Positions 30,768 through 38,485 of a stretch of DNA of 42,573 nucleotides are shown piece after piece (position 1 is the first letter of the stretch; every line of letters begins with the position of its first letter). The stretch comes from an uncultured Burkholderiales bacterium. GTDB taxonomy: Bacteria > Pseudomonadota > Gammaproteobacteria > Burkholderiales > Burkholderiaceae_E. The translations under genes and the position numbers were made by a program. The stretch covers positions 1-42,573 of the forward strand of contig CADEEH010000030.1 in assembly GCA_902826305.1 (NCBI GenBank), in the 5' to 3' direction. Below the pieces are notes generated by a model. That model saw only the letters and a list, made by a program, of their open reading frames with translations, was not told the origin of the DNA and searched no databases.

Positions 30768-31530
30768 GTGCTGCGACCCGGTGCTTCACCCCGGCGATCC
30801 GGCCGTCGACCAGTTCGATCACCCGGTCACATCGTTCGGCGATCCGCGGGTCGTGGGTGACGATCAGGAACGCCGTGCCCGATTCGCGATTGAAGCGTCG
30901 CATCAGCTCGAACACCGCGTTCGAACTCGCGGTGTCCAGGTTGCCGGTGGGCTCGTCGGCCAGCACCAGCGGCGGCCCGTGCATCAGCGCCCGGGCGATC
31001 GCGACCCGCTGCTGCATGCCACCGGACAGTTGCGAGGGCTTGCGGTCGGCGGCGTCGGCCAGGCCGACCGCCTCGAGCAGCGAGAGTGCACGCTGACGGG
31101 CGCCGGCATCGACCCGCCCGTCGCGGATCAGCGCCGGCATCGCGACGTTCTCGATCGCGCTGAACGCCGGTAACAGGTGATGGAACTGGAACACGAAACC
31201 CAGCGTGTGCAGCCGTGCCGCCGTCAGCTCGTCGTCCGACAGTTCGTCGATGAGCCGGCCGACGAGGTGATAACTGCCCGAGGTCGGCCGCTCGAGCAGG
31301 CCGATCAGGTTCAGCAGCGTGCTCTTGCCCGAACCGGAAGGCCCGATCAGCGCGGCGAACTCGCGCCGTCCGATCGTCAGGTCGATGCCGTGGAGGACCT
31401 CGGCCTCGATCGGCGTGCCGAGGTTGTACGACTTGCGGATCGACGACAGCACGACCACCGGCGTGTCGATCCGCGGGTCGGGTGCACCGGACGGATCGTC
31501 CCCCTTCGCCCCCGGGTCGATCGTGCTCAC
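30763..31530 (-). CDS. ABC transporter ATP-binding protein (LolD/MacB type)
   Basis: A 255-residue ATPase with Walker A 'GPSGSGKST', Q-loop '[11 protein letters not shown]', signature 'LSGGMQQR', Walker B '[12 protein letters not shown]' and H-loop 'THD'. The 'EPTGNLD' form and Q-loop place it in the LolD/MacB/FtsE subfamily, which drives substrate extraction or export through FtsX-like permeases rather than import. The GTG start at 31530 overlaps the permease stop by four bases (GTGA). A 30-residue Asp/Pro-rich N-terminal extension precedes the ABC domain. It is the third gene of a adaptor-permease-ATPase operon. The substrate is unknown. Confidence 0.93.
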   Translation of the reverse strand: MSTIDPGAKGDDPSGAPDPRIDTPVVVLSSIRKSYNLGTPIEAEVLHGIDLTIGRREFAALIGPSGSGKSTLLNLIGLLERPTSGSYHLVGRLIDELSDDELTAARLHTLGFVFQFHHLLPAFSAIENVAMPALIRDGRVDAGARQRALSLLEAVGLADAADRKPSQLSGGMQQRVAIARALMHGPPLVLADEPTGNLDTASSNAVFELMRRFNRESGTAFLIVTHDPRIAERCDRVIELVDGRIAGVKHRVAAH

Positions 31531-32774
31531 AGGCGGATCGCCTGGGCCGGGTCCAGGCCCGCGGCGCGGCGCGCCGGCGCGACCGCCGCCAGCACGCCGC
31601 AGACGGTCGCCACCAGCGCCACCTGCAGGAAGACGTCGAGCTTGAGTTCGATCGCGAACAGCGGCAGACCGTCGGCGCCGCGCACGAACGCCGTGAACAG
31701 CCGGATCATCAGCCAGGCGAGGCCGGCGCCCACCGTCGAACCGGCGGCGCTGAGCAGCCCGCCCTGGATCAGGAACACCAGCGTCATCTGGCCGCGGCTC
31801 GCACCCATCGCGCGCAGGATGCCGATCTCCTTGCGCTTCTGCACGACCGACACCACCAGCACGCTGGCGATGCCGAGCACGACGACGATCAGCACGACCA
31901 GCCGGATCAGCCGGGTCGACAGCGTCTGTGCATCCAGCGCCGAGAGCAGCTGGCTGTTGGTCTGCATCCAGGTCTCGATGTCGTACGGCAGTCGCGCCGA
32001 CAGCCGCTCGCCGATCCGGTCGGCGATGAACACGTCGGCGACCGTCATGTCGATGCTGGTGACACCCCCGGGAATCAGCAGCAGGCTCTGCGCGGCACGC
32101 AGCGGCACGTAGACGTTGCGTCGGTTGATCTCGCGCACGCCGATGTCGTAGATCGCGACCGCCCGCATCGACTCGACCACGTCGCGTCCGAATGCGACGG
32201 TGAAGCGGTCGCCGAGGCGCACGCCGAGGTCATCGGCGAGTTCACGGCCGATCATCGCGTCGCCGGGACCGAGCCGGGGCTCGCCGGCGATGATCCGCTC
32301 GCTCAGTGCGGCGATCCTGTCGTAGCGGTCGAGTTCGATCCCGATCAGTGCGATCGCACGACTGCCTTCGCCGCGCTGGGCCAGCGCCGCACCCGAAGCC
32401 ATCGGCGAGACCGCGGTCACGCCGTCGGTGCGCTCGAGCGTGGCCATCAGCGCCGGCCAGTTGTCGATCGATCGTGTGCGCTGTGCCCGCGGCTGGACGG
32501 TCGACAACACCAGGGCCCCGGAGGGTGCGATCCGGGCCGTCGGATCGCCGTCGGCGCGGAAGACATCGACCATCGGTACGTCCTTGACCGGCCGGACCGT
32601 GATGTGCGGCTGCACGCCAAGGGTGCGCCGGATGGTGTTCGCCTGCAGACCGTTGACCAGCGCCGTGATGTAGGTGACGACGGCGACACCGGCGGCCACC
32701 CCGAGCAGCACCAGCAGCGTCTGGAAACGCCCCTCGCCGAGGAAGCGGAGCGCGATCCGCCAGGCGAAGCGCAT
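31527..32774 (-). CDS. ABC transporter permease (FtsX/MacB family)
   Basis: A 415-residue protein with one N-terminal transmembrane helix ('[24 protein letters not shown]'), a large periplasmic MacB-like domain (about 45-275) and three C-terminal helices of the FtsX domain ('[39 protein letters not shown]' is the coupling region). Such permeases transmit mechanical force from the ATPase to a periplasmic substrate (lipoproteins, peptides or drugs). The ATG at 32774 begins a typical '[16 protein letters not shown]' N-terminus and is eight bases after the adaptor stop. The longer open frame upstream is out of phase with the adaptor and not real. There is no outer-membrane channel gene here. Confidence 0.93.
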   Translation of the reverse strand: MRFAWRIALRFLGEGRFQTLLVLLGVAAGVAVVTYITALVNGLQANTIRRTLGVQPHITVRPVKDVPMVDVFRADGDPTARIAPSGALVLSTVQPRAQRTRSIDNWPALMATLERTDGVTAVSPMASGAALAQRGEGSRAIALIGIELDRYDRIAALSERIIAGEPRLGPGDAMIGRELADDLGVRLGDRFTVAFGRDVVESMRAVAIYDIGVREINRRNVYVPLRAAQSLLLIPGGVTSIDMTVADVFIADRIGERLSARLPYDIETWMQTNSQLLSALDAQTLSTRLIRLVVLIVVVLGIASVLVVSVVQKRKEIGILRAMGASRGQMTLVFLIQGGLLSAAGSTVGAGLAWLMIRLFTAFVRGADGLPLFAIELKLDVFLQVALVATVCGVLAAVAPARRAAGLDPAQAIRL

Positions 32775-32782
32775 CGCCGCGT

Positions 32783-34051
32783 TCAGCGACCGCCGCCGAC
32801 GGCGGCCGCGGCACCCGCGCCCTGCGAGGCCGGCGCGACGAGCCGCGACACCGCAGGCTCGCCGTCGCGGGCGACCCGGGCCCTCGCGCCGGGTTCGGCC
32901 ACCAGCGGGTCGGTCAGCACCGTGTCGCCGTCGGACAGCCCGCCGGTGATCTCGACCCGCTCGAACGTGCGCAGCCCGATCGTCACCGGCTGCTCGTGCA
33001 CGGTGCCCGCGACGATGCGGCGCACCCGCGCCTCGCGTCCGGCACCGACCACTGCCGACGCCGGCAGCGTCAGCGCGCTGTCGCGCGAACCCACCACCAC
33101 CTGCAGCGACAGCGTCATGTCCTCGCGCAGGAAAGTGGGCGGCTCGGTCACGTCGAACTTCACCTCGACCGTGCCTCGCGACGCGTCGACGCCCGGGGCG
33201 ATCCGCAACAGTCGCGCGTCGAACGGCTGCTGCGGGAACGCATCGACGGTGACCCGCGCCGGCTGGCCGACCGACAGCAGCGCGAGGAACTTCTCGTCGG
33301 CCTGGCCGACGAGCTGGGTCGGCCCGGTCGCGGCGAACTCGAACAGCGCCCGCCCCGGCTGGACGATCTGGCCGGGTTCGACCCGCCGCGACACGATGCG
33401 ACCGTCGGCCGGCGCGGCCACACGCGTCTGCGCGAGACGGGCCTCGGCCAGTTCGACCGCGGCGGCGGCCTCCTGCACCCGCATCGACGCCTGCGCGGTC
33501 TCGGTGCCGGCGCTCGTGTTGGCCAGCGCACCCGCGCGCGCCGAATCGAGCTGCGCCGACGCGACCCGCACCGCCCGGTCGGCGTCGTCGATCCGTGCGG
33601 TCGACACATAACCGCGATCGAACAGCTCGCGCGAGCGCCGTGCCTCGTGTTGCGCGGCCTCCAGGTTGGCCTGCGCCTGTTCGAGACTGGCGCGGCTGTT
33701 CGGCGCGGCCAGCTGCTTCTGCCCGCTCAGCCGCGCCTGCGCGGTGCGCAGCGCGGCCCGGGACTGCGCGAGCTGGGCTTCGGCCTCCGCCGACTCGAGC
33801 CGGGCCAGCGTGTCGCCGGCGCGCACGGCGTCGCCCTCGCGCACGAGGACCTCGATGACACGCCCGGTCAAGGTCGAACCGAGCTCGACCCGCACCAGCG
33901 CCGCCACGCGGCCGGAGAAGACCAGGGTCTGCACGAGCGGCGAGCGGGTCACCGCGACCATGGCCACTGCGACCGGTCGTTTCACATACCACGCGGCACC
34001 GCCGGCCAGCACCAGCACCACCGCGGCAAGCGACCAGCGCCGGAGATTCAT
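32783..34051 (-). CDS. Periplasmic adaptor (HlyD/MacA family)
   Basis: A 422-residue membrane-fusion protein. It has an N-terminal membrane anchor ('WSLAAVVLVLAGGAAWYV'), a lipoyl-like half 'GRVIEVLVREGDAVRAGDTLARLES', a long coiled-coil hairpin (about 85-200, Ala/Gln/Arg-rich), the second lipoyl half 'VAAPADGRIVSRRVEPGQIVQPG', a beta-barrel and a membrane-proximal domain ('GLRTFERVEITGGLSDGDTVL'). It links an inner-membrane ABC permease to the cell envelope; with the two downstream genes it forms a MacAB-like exporter. The ATG at 34051 gives the usual start; a longer upstream frame lacks support. Its start region is part of a 16-base repeat copied at 34151. Confidence 0.92.
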   Translation of the reverse strand: MNLRRWSLAAVVLVLAGGAAWYVKRPVAVAMVAVTRSPLVQTLVFSGRVAALVRVELGSTLTGRVIEVLVREGDAVRAGDTLARLESAEAEAQLAQSRAALRTAQARLSGQKQLAAPNSRASLEQAQANLEAAQHEARRSRELFDRGYVSTARIDDADRAVRVASAQLDSARAGALANTSAGTETAQASMRVQEAAAAVELAEARLAQTRVAAPADGRIVSRRVEPGQIVQPGRALFEFAATGPTQLVGQADEKFLALLSVGQPARVTVDAFPQQPFDARLLRIAPGVDASRGTVEVKFDVTEPPTFLREDMTLSLQVVVGSRDSALTLPASAVVGAGREARVRRIVAGTVHEQPVTIGLRTFERVEITGGLSDGDTVLTDPLVAEPGARARVARDGEPAVSRLVAPASQGAGAAAAVGGGR

Positions 34052-34056
34052 CCGAT
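34041..34056. repeat. 16-base direct repeat CGGAGATTCATCCGAT, copy 1
   Basis: Identical to 34151-34166. This copy covers the ATG of the adaptor gene on the minus strand. Confidence 0.8.
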
Positions 34057-34137
34057 CGATTGTACCCACCGCGGCCCGGCCACCCGGCGACACGACGCCG
34101 TGGCAAGCTGTCGGCCGCACCGATCGTCAGGTCCACG

Positions 34138-34151
34138 GCGCCCGCGGGCGC
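34138..34151. repeat. GCGCCCGCGGGCGC palindrome, copy 2
   Basis: Same 14-base palindrome as at 27529-27542, here just before the DUF488 ribosome-binding region. Confidence 0.45.
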
Positions 34152-34166
34152 GGAGATTCATCCGAT
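34151..34166. repeat. 16-base direct repeat CGGAGATTCATCCGAT, copy 2
   Basis: Identical to 34041-34056. This copy supplies the GGAG ribosome site and the first two bases of the DUF488 start codon on the plus strand. Confidence 0.8.
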
Positions 34167-34563
34167 GGCCATCAGGATCGTCAGGCTCGGCACCCCACGG
34201 CGTGCCGACGAAGGGCTGCGACTGGGCACCGTCCGGCGACCGCCGCGGGGTGTCGCGAAGGACCGCATCGCCGCACTCGACTTCTACGACCTCTGGTACC
34301 CGAACCTGGCACCGAGCGAGGCCTTGCTCAAGGAAGGCCGTGGCGCCGCCGACGCGGCGGCGTGGAAACGCTTCGCGCGCCGCTACGCGGCCGAGATGAA
34401 GACACCGGAGCGACGCCACGACATCGCACTCCTGGCGGCGCTGTCGCAACGAACGAATCTCGCCCTGGGCTGCTACTGCGAGGACGCGACACGCTGCCAC
34501 CGGACGCTGCTGGCCGCGCTGCTGCGTGATGCGGGCGCGGTGCTCGTGCAGGACGGCGCGTGA
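34165..34563 (+). CDS. DUF488 family protein
   Basis: A 132-residue soluble protein with DUF488 features: 'IRIVRLGTPRRADEGLRLGTVRRPPRGVAKD', 'YDLWYPNLAPSEALLKEGR', 'FARRYAAEMKTPERRHDIALLAALSQRTNLALGCYCEDATRCHRTLLAALL'. The 'CYCEDATRCHR' motif with clustered cysteines and histidine is the family hallmark and may form a metal- or nucleotide-related site; the biochemical role is not known. The ATG at 34165 is nine bases after GGAG. The frame is open to 34060, but that part overlaps the divergent adaptor promoter. It is convergent with galE, with 26 bases between the stops. Confidence 0.88.
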   Translation: MAIRIVRLGTPRRADEGLRLGTVRRPPRGVAKDRIAALDFYDLWYPNLAPSEALLKEGRGAADAAAWKRFARRYAAEMKTPERRHDIALLAALSQRTNLALGCYCEDATRCHRTLLAALLRDAGAVLVQDGA

Positions 34564-34589
34564 GTGGCGCGACGACCTGAAGCGGTCGA

Positions 34590-35639
34590 TCAGGCGTCGC
34601 CGCGACGGTAGCCGTCCGGGTTGTTGCTCTGCCAGCGCCAGGCATCGGCGCACATCGTCTCGATGCCACGTTCGGCCTTCCAGCCCAGCATCTCCTCGGC
34701 CATCGTGGGATCGGCGTAACACTCGGCGATGTCACCGGGACGACGGGCGACGATCTTGTAGGGCACCGGACGGCCGCTCGCCTTCTCGAAGGCCTTGACC
34801 ATCTCGAGCACCGAGCAGCCGGTGCCGGTACCGAGGTTCACGGTGAACGCACCGGCACGGTCGGCCACCCGGGCGAGCGCGGCCAGGTGGCCGCGGGCGA
34901 GGTCGACGACGTGGATGAAGTCGCGCACGCCGGTCCCGTCACGGGTCGGATAGTCGCCGCCGAAGACCGACAGGAATTCGCGCCGGCCGACCGCGACCTG
35001 GCTGACGAACGGCAGCAGGTTGTTCGGGATGTCGCGCGGATCCTCGCCGATGAGGCCGCTCTCGTGGGCGCCGACCGGATTGAAGTAGCGCAGGTTCGCG
35101 ATCGCCCACGTCGGGTCGGCCAGCGCGAGATCGTTCAGGATGAATTCGATCATCCACTTGGTCCGGCCGTACGGATTGGTCGCACCGGTGCGTGAATCCT
35201 CGGTCAACGGGACCTTCTCCGGATCGCCGTAGACGGTCGCCGACGAACTGAACACGAAACGCTTGACACCGGCCTCTTGCAGGCAACGCAGCAGCGTCAC
35301 CGTGCCCGAGACGTTGTTGTCGTAGTACTCGAGCGGCTTGGCCACCGATTCGCCGACCGCCTTCAGGCCCGCGAAGTGAAGCGTCGCACCGAAGGTGTGC
35401 CGGCGCATCAGGTCGCGCAGAAGGCCTTCGTCACGGATGTCGCCGCGGACGAACGTCGGCCGCCGCCCGGCGATCCGCGCCACCCGTTCCAGCGACTCTT
35501 CATTCGAATTGGTGAGATTGTCGAGAACCACCACCGAATAGCCGGCTCCCAGCAGTTCGACGACGGTGTGCGAGCCGATGTAGCCGGCGCCGCCGGTCAC
35601 CAGCACCGGCCGGTCGGCCGGAAGTCGGGCGTCGTTCAT
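34590..35639 (-). CDS. galE: UDP-glucose 4-epimerase
   Basis: A 349-residue extended short-chain dehydrogenase. It has the NAD-binding 'VLVTGGAGYIGSHT' near the N-terminus, 'LHFAGLKAVGESV', catalytic Ser/Tyr-Lys in 'VFSSSATVYG' and 'NPYGRTKWMIE', and 'LRYFNPVGAHESGLIGEDP' plus 'GTGVRDFIHVVDLARGH', all classic GalE motifs. It interconverts UDP-glucose and UDP-galactose for polysaccharide or LPS synthesis. The ATG at 35639 is preferred over a longer frame (35675) because GAGAA lies just before it and typical GalE proteins start about 10 residues before the Gly motif. It is divergent from manC; together the two supply UDP-galactose and GDP-mannose precursors. Confidence 0.96.
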   Translation of the reverse strand: MNDARLPADRPVLVTGGAGYIGSHTVVELLGAGYSVVVLDNLTNSNEESLERVARIAGRRPTFVRGDIRDEGLLRDLMRRHTFGATLHFAGLKAVGESVAKPLEYYDNNVSGTVTLLRCLQEAGVKRFVFSSSATVYGDPEKVPLTEDSRTGATNPYGRTKWMIEFILNDLALADPTWAIANLRYFNPVGAHESGLIGEDPRDIPNNLLPFVSQVAVGRREFLSVFGGDYPTRDGTGVRDFIHVVDLARGHLAALARVADRAGAFTVNLGTGTGCSVLEMVKAFEKASGRPVPYKIVARRPGDIAECYADPTMAEEMLGWKAERGIETMCADAWRWQSNNPDGYRRGDA

Positions 35640-35750
35640 GGCGGTTCTCTTTCCGAAAGATGAAATATGTCGCATCTAGTGTGGCACAGGCGGCTCCCGG
35701 CCGATCTACAATCCAGCGTCTCCCTCCGCGCGTTCGTCAGGTCGAATCCC

Positions 35751-37181
35751 ATGTTGATCCCCGTAGTGCTGTCCGGCGGCTCCGGCACCCGTCTGTGGCC
35801 GGTTTCCCGCGAGGCATTCCCCAAGCCGTTCATGCGCCTGGGCGGCGAAATGAGTCTGTTGCAGCGGGTGCTGCACCGGGCACTGCCGATGGCCGGTGAC
35901 CACGCGGCGATCGTCACCAACCAGGAATATTTCTTCAAGACCCGCGAGGAGATCGATCGGCTGCCGCTCAAGCACAGCGCGAAAGTGACCCAGCTGCTCG
36001 AGCCGATCGGCCGCAACACCGCCCCGGCGATCGCGATCGCCGCGTTCTGGGCCCACGAACAGGATCCGGAGGCGACGCTGCTGGTGCTGCCCGCCGACCA
36101 CCTGATCCCGGACGAAGGTGCGTTCCAGCAGGCCGTCCGCGAGGCCGCGCGGATCGCCGCCGAAGGACGCATCGTGCTGTTCGGCATCGCCCCGAACGCG
36201 CCGGAGACCGGCTTCGGTTACATCGAAGCGGGTGACGTGTTGTCGGGGGAGGCGCGGCGCGTGCAGCGGTTCATCGAGAAACCCGATCTCGCGCGCGCGA
36301 TGCAGTTCGTGCAGGCCGGCAACTTTTTCTGGAACAGCGGGATGTTCTGCTTCACCGCGCGCACGATCCTCGCGGCGCTCGCGGCGCATGCACCCGAGGT
36401 GCACACGAGCGCGATGGCGGCGTGGGAGGCGAGCCGGGCCGGCGCCACCGCCGAGAAGGTGCCGATCGCGCTGGCGCCGTTCACCGCCTGCCCGAACATC
36501 TCGATCGACTACGCGGTGATGGAACGCGCCGACGACGTCGCGGTGCTGCCGTCGCGGTTCGCGTGGAGCGACATCGGTTCGTGGAACGCGGTCTCCGACC
36601 AGCTGCCCGCCGACCAGGACGGCAACACCACCGTCGGCGACACGATGCTGGTCGACGCACGCAACACCCACGTCCAAAGCGAGGACCGGCTGGTGGCGGC
36701 GGTCGGCGTCGACAACCTGCTGGTGGTCGATACGCCGGATGCACTGCTGGTCGCCAGCAAGGACTCGAGCCAGCAGGTCAAGGAGATCGTCGCCCGCCTG
36801 CGCACCCGCGGTCACGAGGCCGCGAAGCTGCACCGGACCGTCAACCGGCCCTGGGGGACGTACACGGTGCTGCAGGAAGGTCCGCGCTTCAAGATCAAGC
36901 GCATCGAAGTCAAGCCGAAGCAGACGCTGTCGCTGCAGATGCACCACCATCGCAGCGAACACTGGATCGTCGTCTCCGGCACGGCCGCGGTGACCTGCGA
37001 CGAGAAGACCTTCCTGGTCGCCGCCAACGAGTCGACCTACATCCCGATCGGCACGCGGCACCGGCTGGAGAACCCGGGTGTCATGGACCTGGTGATGATC
37101 GAGGTCCAGTGCGGCGACTACCTCGGCGAGGACGACATCGTGAGGTTCCAGGACGTCTACGGGCGCACCGACGCGAAGTGA
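35751..37181 (+). CDS. manC: Mannose-1-phosphate guanylyltransferase / mannose-6-phosphate isomerase
   Basis: A 476-residue bifunctional type II enzyme. The N-terminal nucleotidyltransferase has 'GGSGTRLWPVSREAFPKPF', 'LLVLPADHLI', 'GYIEAGD' and 'FIEKPDLA'; the C-terminal cupin isomerase has 'RPWGTYTVLQEGPRFKIKRIEVKPKQTLSLQMHHHRSEHWIVVSGTA'. Together these make GDP-mannose from mannose phosphates for exopolysaccharide or LPS (ManC/AlgA/XanB class). The ATG at 35751 begins exactly at the family N-terminus; the open upstream extension is unsupported. It is divergent from galE. A possible downstream start (GTG at 37178) overlaps its stop as GTGA, consistent with coupling to the next gene, although that frame appears broken. 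Confidence 0.96.
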   Translation: MLIPVVLSGGSGTRLWPVSREAFPKPFMRLGGEMSLLQRVLHRALPMAGDHAAIVTNQEYFFKTREEIDRLPLKHSAKVTQLLEPIGRNTAPAIAIAAFWAHEQDPEATLLVLPADHLIPDEGAFQQAVREAARIAAEGRIVLFGIAPNAPETGFGYIEAGDVLSGEARRVQRFIEKPDLARAMQFVQAGNFFWNSGMFCFTARTILAALAAHAPEVHTSAMAAWEASRAGATAEKVPIALAPFTACPNISIDYAVMERADDVAVLPSRFAWSDIGSWNAVSDQLPADQDGNTTVGDTMLVDARNTHVQSEDRLVAAVGVDNLLVVDTPDALLVASKDSSQQVKEIVARLRTRGHEAAKLHRTVNRPWGTYTVLQEGPRFKIKRIEVKPKQTLSLQMHHHRSEHWIVVSGTAAVTCDEKTFLVAANESTYIPIGTRHRLENPGVMDLVMIEVQCGDYLGEDDIVRFQDVYGRTDAK

Positions 37182-37218
37182 ACCGCGCGCGGGCGCGGAA
37201 GGCCGCGAACCGCGCGGC

Positions 37219-37752
37219 CGCTACTTCTTCGCGCTGCTGCCCGACGCGGACGCGGCCATGCGCCTGGGCGGCTTGGCGAGCACGATCGCCGCCCGCTGCG
37301 GCGGACGGGCGATCCCGGCACCCGATCTGCACCTGACGCTGGCCTTCGTCGGCGCCTGGCCGATCGCGGCCGAACCACGCCTGATCGACGCGATGAGGAC
37401 ACTGGCCGGGCCGAACGGCCGGACACCCGCTCCGGCGGTCGAGATGAGCCGGCTGGGCAGCTTCGGCCGCGGCCTGGTCTGGATCGCCCCCGGCGCGGAC
37501 GCCCCGTGGCTGACCGATGCCGGCGCCGACTTGCGTGAGACGCTGCTCGCCGCCGGCATCGCGTTCGACCCGAAGCCGTTCCGCCCGCACATGACGCTGG
37601 TGCGCAAGGCCCATGGCGCGGCCTGGCGCGACCTCGCGCCGCCGGCGCAGGTCGTCGGCGGCTGGACTTTTGCGCTGGGGCGTTCGATCCCGGTCACCGG
37701 CAAGCCACGGTATCGATGGCTTCGTCATCACCACGTCATCGGGCGTTCATAA
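37219..37752 (+). CDS. thpR: ThpR-type RNA 2',3'-cyclic phosphodiesterase (LigT family), start unresolved
   Basis: The 2H phosphoesterase core is clear: two HxT motifs, 'DLHLTLAFVG' and 'RPHMTLVRK', with an N-terminal strand 'GRYFFALLPDADAA' (from about 37219) like that of ThpR proteins. The frame is open only from 37144 and contains no ATG, GTG or TTG before the ATG at 37258, which would remove the first strand. A GTG at 37178 overlaps the manC stop (GTGA) but is in another frame; losing one base in the GC-rich stretch 37183-37218 would explain this. The coordinates given start at the conserved strand. The enzyme, if intact, hydrolyses RNA 2',3'-cyclic phosphate ends. It lies between manC and phoB. 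Confidence 0.75.
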   Translation, partial: RYFFALLPDADAAMRLGGLASTIAARCGGRAIPAPDLHLTLAFVGAWPIAAEPRLIDAMRTLAGPNGRTPAPAVEMSRLGSFGRGLVWIAPGADAPWLTDAGADLRETLLAAGIAFDPKPFRPHMTLVRKAHGAAWRDLAPPAQVVGGWTFALGRSIPVTGKPRYRWLRHHHVIGRS

Positions 37753-37780
37753 TCTGCGCGCGGACCTCAGGAGTTGTCTC

Positions 37781-38467
37781 GTGTCGACCTCGATACTCAT
37801 CGTCGAAGACGAACCCGCGATCCGCGAGCTGATCGCCGTCAATCTGCGTCATTCGGGTTATCTGCCGCTGCAGGCCGAAGACGTCGCCAGCGCCCGTGTG
37901 CAGATCGACACCGCGCTGCCGGATCTGGTGCTGCTCGACTGGATGCTGCCCGACCAGTCGGGCATCGACCTCGCCCGCCGGCTGCGCAGCGATCCGCGCA
38001 CCCGCGAGCTGCCGATCATCATGCTGACCGCGCGGGCGGAGGAAAGCGACAAACTCGCCGGCTTCGACGTCGGCGCCGACGATTACGTGACCAAGCCGTT
38101 TTCTCCGCGCGAACTGATGGCACGGATCCGCGCGCTGCTGCGCCGGCGCTCGCCGGAGGCGACCGACGACCCGGTCGAGGTGGCGGGGCTGCGCCTGGAA
38201 CCCGACACGTTTCGAGTTTTCGGCGACGGTCGGCCGGTCGAACTCAGCCCGACCGAGTTCCGCCTGTTGCACTACCTGATGAAACACGCCGACCGTGTGC
38301 TTTCGCGGGCGAAACTGCTCGATAATGTGTGGGGTGATCATGTGTTCATCGAAGAACGCACGGTCGACGTCCACATCCGCCGTCTGCGGCTGGCGCTGCA
38401 GGCCAGTGGGCACGACCGGCTGATCGAGACGGTACGCGGTGGCGGTTATCGCTTCCTCCCCGCCTGA
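37781..38467 (+). CDS. phoB: Phosphate regulon response regulator PhoB
   Basis: A 228-residue OmpR-family regulator. The receiver has 'ILIVEDEPAIRELIAVNLRHSGY', acceptor Asp in 'DLVLLDWMLPDQSG' and 'YVTKPFSPRELMARI'. The winged HTH has 'LEPDTFRVFGDGRPVELSPTEFRLLHYLMKHADRVLSRAKLLDNVWGDHVFIEERTVDVHIRRLR'. 'DWMLP' and 'RTVDVHIRRLR' with the PhoR gene next are typical of PhoB, which activates phosphate-starvation genes. The start is GTG at 37781 with AGGAG about eight bases upstream; longer frames are not supported. It is followed by phoR after 18 bases and convergent with phoU-pst, the expected regulon. Confidence 0.95.
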   Translation: MSTSILIVEDEPAIRELIAVNLRHSGYLPLQAEDVASARVQIDTALPDLVLLDWMLPDQSGIDLARRLRSDPRTRELPIIMLTARAEESDKLAGFDVGADDYVTKPFSPRELMARIRALLRRRSPEATDDPVEVAGLRLEPDTFRVFGDGRPVELSPTEFRLLHYLMKHADRVLSRAKLLDNVWGDHVFIEERTVDVHIRRLRLALQASGHDRLIETVRGGGYRFLPA

Positions 38468-38485
38468 ACCGGTACATCGCCGACG

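Noticed and set aside
31482..33611. Plus-strand open frame of 709 codons opposite the ABC permease and adaptor
   Set aside because: It has repetitive Arg/Asp/His composition without motifs, while the minus-strand genes have clear ABC-exporter signatures and overlapping starts.
34102..34117. Possible minus-strand sigma-54 promoter before the adaptor gene (CGGCCGA-N4-TTGCC)
   Set aside because: Only GGC and TTGC match, a level expected by chance in GC-rich DNA of this length.
27529..34151. GCGCCCGCGGGCGC palindromes as a REP element family
   Set aside because: Only two copies, both explainable by high GC and by hairpins at gene ends; there is no REP-type conserved flank.
35706..37061. Minus-strand open frame of 451 codons opposite manC
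   Set aside because: manC motifs on the plus strand are complete; the antisense product has no recognisable feature.
37741..37780. PhoB box (CTGTCAT repeats) before phoB
   Set aside because: No CTGTCAT-like direct repeat is visible in the gap; the pst promoter lies outside the window.
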